A program made the translations under genes and the position numbers. A DNA stretch of 64,000 bases, from NCBI GenBank assembly GCA_963717125.1, contig CAVQVG010000017.1:1-64000 (forward strand). Reading direction: 5' to 3'. This stretch comes from RYN-230 sp963717125 (GTDB lineage Bacteria; Actinomycetota; Actinomycetes; Streptosporangiales; Streptosporangiaceae). The notes under the pieces were generated by a model that saw only the letters and a program-made list of their open reading frames with translations, had not been told where the DNA came from and did no database searches. Positions 61,640-64,000 of the stretch are shown one piece after another. Each line of letters begins with the position of its first letter. The stretch's first letter is position 1.

Positions 61640-62503
61640 CTAGGGCGTTCGGACGGGCAAAGCTGAGCAGACGCTGGCCGGCTGGTTGCCGGTCATCTTG
61701 CAGATGGCGGCGGTCATGTAGTTCGCGGCGCCGAGCGCCCCCTGGGCGATCGCGCTGGACGGGTCGTGCAGCGCGGCGGCGATCTGCGCCCAGGTCTGAC
61801 CCTGCAGCACCTGCGGGTTGTAGAGCGGCGCGGTGATGATGTATTTGCCGTCGAAGTAGATGAACGGGTACGAGTTCGCGTCGTACTTGTCCCAGATCGC
61901 CTGCTGCTGGCTGGTGGTCGGCTGCAGCGGCGTGCGATTCACCGTCTCGTTCTCCACCGGCGTGAACGTCAGGTACTTGCTGGTGTAGCCGGCCTGGTAG
62001 AACGTCAGCGTCGCGGTGTTGGGGTAGACGTCGGTGGGGGAGGAGTGAATGCCGCGCAGCGGGGTGGTGAACGAGCCGAACCGGCTCAGCGCGACCGCCA
62101 TCGACCAGCGCAGCTCGGCGCAGTACGGGCAGAACTCCGCCCCGATGTACAGCATCTCCGGCTTACCGCCGCTGCTGAGCGAGGAGCCGGAAATCGCCTT
62201 CACCGGGTTCGGGTTGAACGACCGGACCGAGCCGCTGCCCACCGCGCTGAGCGCGCTGGCCGGGACGCTGGTCACCAGCCGGACCACGCTGGCGGGCAGC
62301 ACCGTGCCGCCCGGCGGGCTGGCCTTGGGCGTCTTCCGCCCGGCGCTGAGCACGACGAAGACCACCACCACGACGACGACCAGGACGATGATGCCGCCGG
62401 TGAGGAGCACCCGGTTGCGGATCTGCTGCCGCCGGGCTGCGGCCCGCTGCTCCGCGATCCGGGCCCGCGCGCTCTGCTGCCCGGTTCGCGCCGGCTTGCT
62501 CAT
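61640..62503 (-). CDS. DUF929 family membrane-anchored thioredoxin-like protein
   Basis: A protein of 287 residues. A basic N-terminus precedes one membrane helix (VLLTGGIIVLVVVVVVVFVV). The extracytoplasmic part holds GKPEMLYIGAEFCPYCAELR with a CxxC like a thioredoxin site, and later NSYPFIYFDGKYIIT and TWAQIAAALHDPSSAIAQGA. DUF929 proteins are archaeal and actinobacterial; a disulfide-handling role at the membrane is likely but unproven. A further Cys pair (AAICKMTGNQPASVCSAL) lies near the end. Confidence 0.8.
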   Translation of the reverse strand: MSKPARTGQQSARARIAEQRAAARRQQIRNRVLLTGGIIVLVVVVVVVFVVLSAGRKTPKASPPGGTVLPASVVRLVTSVPASALSAVGSGSVRSFNPNPVKAISGSSLSSGGKPEMLYIGAEFCPYCAELRWSMAVALSRFGSFTTPLRGIHSSPTDVYPNTATLTFYQAGYTSKYLTFTPVENETVNRTPLQPTTSQQQAIWDKYDANSYPFIYFDGKYIITAPLYNPQVLQGQTWAQIAAALHDPSSAIAQGALGAANYMTAAICKMTGNQPASVCSALPVRTP

Positions 62504-62584
62504 ACCTGCACGTTACCGGGGTGGGCTGGCCGGCAAACTACCCGGCCGGGTAGGGATCCCGGCCGGCTCCAGGGATCATTCCGG

Positions 62585-63269
62585 CCGGATCATGTCACCG
62601 GCTGCGATTCCTACGTAAACCGTCCGTGAATCCTCGTGGAGGGCGGCGCGAGGCTGGTCCTGGCCACGTCCGTCGTGGAGAACATCGGCGCCGACCCGCT
62701 GACCTCGGCCGGCGGCTGCCAGGGCGGCGTTGGCGTCGAGGTGGGCAACTCCTACACCAACCAGCGAAGCGTCGTCCACCGGCATCCTGGTCTACGGCGG
62801 CGGCGCGTCGTGCAGCGGCAGTGACCCGCAGTCCGGGCTGGTGCGCAACGCCGGCTTCAGCTTCAACACGCTGAGCAACAACGACGTGGGCATCGCGCTG
62901 TTCAACATCAACTCGACGTGCGACAAGTCCGCGCCCACGCCCACCCGGGACGTCGCCTGCTACAACGTGATCAGCAACAGTAACGGCTACCCGGGCGGTG
63001 TCGCGTCGGCCGACGCCAACATCAGCGGGCTGGTCACCAGCACCGGCTACGTGGGCGATCAGGCCGGCGTCAGCGACACCGGCAACCGGGACGTCATCTG
63101 CCGTAACAAGATCAGTGGCGCCGGGTATCAGCCCCGGGACAAGGCCAGTTCGCTGCCCAACCCGCCCAAGCCGGCCTGGGTGCGCCCGGTAGACATCTAC
63201 TCCTACGCCGCCGCCATCCACCCGCTGGTGTCCGGCAACCGCTACGACGGCAAGTCGTACAACCCGTAA
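62585..63269 (+). pseudogene. Right-handed beta-helix protein remnant
   Basis: One frame reads HVTGCDSYVNRP, then a TGA at 62627-62629, then ILVEGGARLVLATSVVENIG and ADPLTSAGGCQGGVGVEVGN. A Trp codon changed to TGA would explain the stop. Near 62763-62767 one extra base shifts the frame, which continues EASSTGILVYGGGASCSGSD, FSFNTLSNNDVGIALFNINS and VICRNKISGAGYQP to 63269. The N-terminal half with the signal peptide is missing. It is a clear pseudogene of a secreted parallel beta-helix (pectate-lyase-like) protein. Confidence 0.7.
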
Positions 63270-63280
63270 CCCCGGCTGAA

Positions 63281-63323
63281 GACCAGGGCCCGGTCGCCGC
63301 GGCGTGGCGACCGGGCCCTGGTC
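63281..63323 (+). terminator. Very strong terminator hairpin
   Basis: GACCAGGGCCCGGTCGCC and GGCGACCGGGCCCTGGTC pair perfectly over 18 bp with a seven-base loop, just after the beta-helix remnant's stop. It survives although the gene is broken. Confidence 0.7.
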
Positions 63324-63429
63324 GTTCGCCCCGGCGCTGAAGGGTTCTCGGCGCACGGGGTGAGCGGAGCCGTTTTCAATCTTGAAGGGGCACGGCGCGA
63401 GGGCTTCGCGAAAGCGTAGGCGCAAGCAG

Positions 63430-63564
63430 ATGGCCAGGATAATACATGTTGAAGATGAGCCTGAATGGCGGGAATTCGCCCGTACGACCTCGGTCAGCGA
63501 GCAACTGGAACACATGATGAGTAAGTTCGCCAGTGAGATCGATGGGATGGAATCCGCCCGGTAG
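63430..63564 (+). pseudogene. Fragment of a response-regulator receiver domain
   Basis: From ATG 63430 the product starts MARIIHVEDEPEWREFARTT, which matches the first strand and acidic pair of receiver domains. The phospho-acceptor region is absent, and the frame ends after SEIDGMESAR. I read it as a truncated two-component gene remnant, though a real 44-residue protein cannot be excluded. The region 63565-63808 holds nothing else I can support. Confidence 0.35.
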
Positions 63565-63808
63565 GACCGGTGACGTAGCTGAGCCTGCGGGAATACGCTC
63601 TTGTTCACCGGATAGTCGGCTCGCTGACATCTGATGTTCCGCCAATTCGGCCGCGGCATCGTCGATACGTGGGTGGGTCATCCCTGCCGGGTGACGCGCA
63701 CCGGCTCAGTTCTGCCCGAGACTGGCCCGGTATCAATAAAGCGTGGCGGCGTTGCGGGAAGCGCCGCACGACACCGAGGACGCCGAGATTTCCGGGTGGG
63801 CATGAGCG

Positions 63809-63892
63809 ATGAGTGCTGAGAATGACCGGGTCGCTTCATTTGGGCGGATGGAGCACAGTCGGCTTGCGGCAGGGGGCAGCGATGAGCGCTGA
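63809..63892 (+). pseudogene. Duplicated 5' end of the glucosidase gene
   Basis: ATG 63809 opens a 27-residue frame, MSAENDRVASFGRMEHSRLA followed by AGGSDER and a stop at 63890-63892. Its first 14 residues copy the start of the following gene (MSAEQDRVASFGRL). The DNA on both sides is an imperfect direct repeat of about 73 bp. It is a partial tandem duplication, perhaps acting as an upstream ORF that overlaps the real start. Confidence 0.5.
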
Positions 63893-64000
63893 GCAAGATC
63901 GGGTGGCCAGTTTCGGGCGCCTTGAGGACGGCTTGCGGCGGGCCAGCGACTGGTACCTGTGGGGTCCATACGTCAGCGAGCGGCAGTGGGGCACGGTCCG
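63882..64000 (+). CDS. MGH1-like glycoside hydrolase / glucosidase (5' end only)
   Basis: ATG 63882 with AGGGGGCAGCG ahead starts MSAEQDRVASFGRLEDGLRR, then ASDWYLWGPYVSERQWGTV, running off the window after 39 codons. The segment DWYLWGPYVSERQWGTVRE is characteristic of the large (about 880-residue) glucosidase family with an MGH1-like barrel, common in actinobacteria. It should hydrolyse alpha-glucosides; only the very N-terminus is visible here. Confidence 0.75.
   Translation, partial: MSAEQDRVASFGRLEDGLRRASDWYLWGPYVSERQWGTV

Noticed and set aside
1..64000. CRISPR arrays, rRNA genes, transposase-bearing insertion sequences
   Set aside because: I saw no regularly spaced short repeats with unique spacers, no rRNA motifs and no intact DDE or HUH transposase in either strand.

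Overview
This is a window from a very GC-rich actinobacterial genome. GPP34, DUF2637, DUF2252 and DUF2267 proteins, a Methyltransf_19-type methyltransferase, GTG starts and many 4-bp stop/start overlaps all point to Actinomycetota. I cannot place the genus from sequence alone; a soil Streptosporangiales- or Streptomycetales-like organism is plausible.

Left part, 1 to about 34.77 kb: the right-hand portion of an integrative conjugative element (ICE). A minus-strand transfer operon (1-9.6 kb) encodes a DUF4913 protein, a VirD4/TraG coupling ATPase, a VirB4-type ATPase, an SCO6880-like protein, a TrbL/VirB6-like membrane protein, a frameshifted membrane-anchored transfer protein, a small VirB2-like protein, a P-loop protein, a small HTH protein and a secreted lytic transglycosylase/NlpC protein. 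No relaxase is visible, so the element continues past position 1. The far end (30.2-34.8 kb) holds two unknown proteins, a DUF2637 (SpdB-like) membrane protein and a tyrosine integrase, followed by the 3' part of a tRNA-Glu gene that is the likely attachment site. Between these lies cargo: an AT-richer AlbA_2 (Schlafen-type) plus 2TM-protein pair flanked by 72-bp imperfect direct repeats; a secreted eqolisin-like protein; a secreted beta-propeller protein with eight 42-residue repeats; a GPP34/permease/GNAT/methyltransferase/HTH operon and a LuxR regulator, each preceded by the same phased TGTCA-triplet element; and a conflict-type locus made of an APH-like kinase, a membrane protein, a trypsin-nSTAND1-TM-WD40 protein and its Trypco1 partner.

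Middle, 34.8 to about 50.7 kb: chromosome-like genes with a stress and redox flavour (aldo/keto reductase, DUF2267, truncated HdeD, DUF2252, orphan ClpB C-terminus, thioredoxin, cytochrome bd, DUF3147, a MalT-type LuxR regulator, an esterase and nitronate monooxygenase). It also holds scars of earlier rearrangement, including a decayed copy of the same integrase at 38.8 kb.

Right, 50.7-64 kb: a redoxin protein, CbiZ, and an arsenic detoxification cluster (FAD oxidoreductase, aquaglyceroporin, two ArsR repressors, an ArsI-type lyase and an ArsM-ArsN1 fusion). An ArsR-like regulator with a divergent MFS exporter, two tandem secreted paralogues, a DUF929 protein, a beta-helix pseudogene and the start of an MGH1-like glucosidase follow.

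At least eight single-base frame disruptions occur in otherwise well-preserved genes. Either the consensus carries uncorrected indels or several genes are recent pseudogenes.
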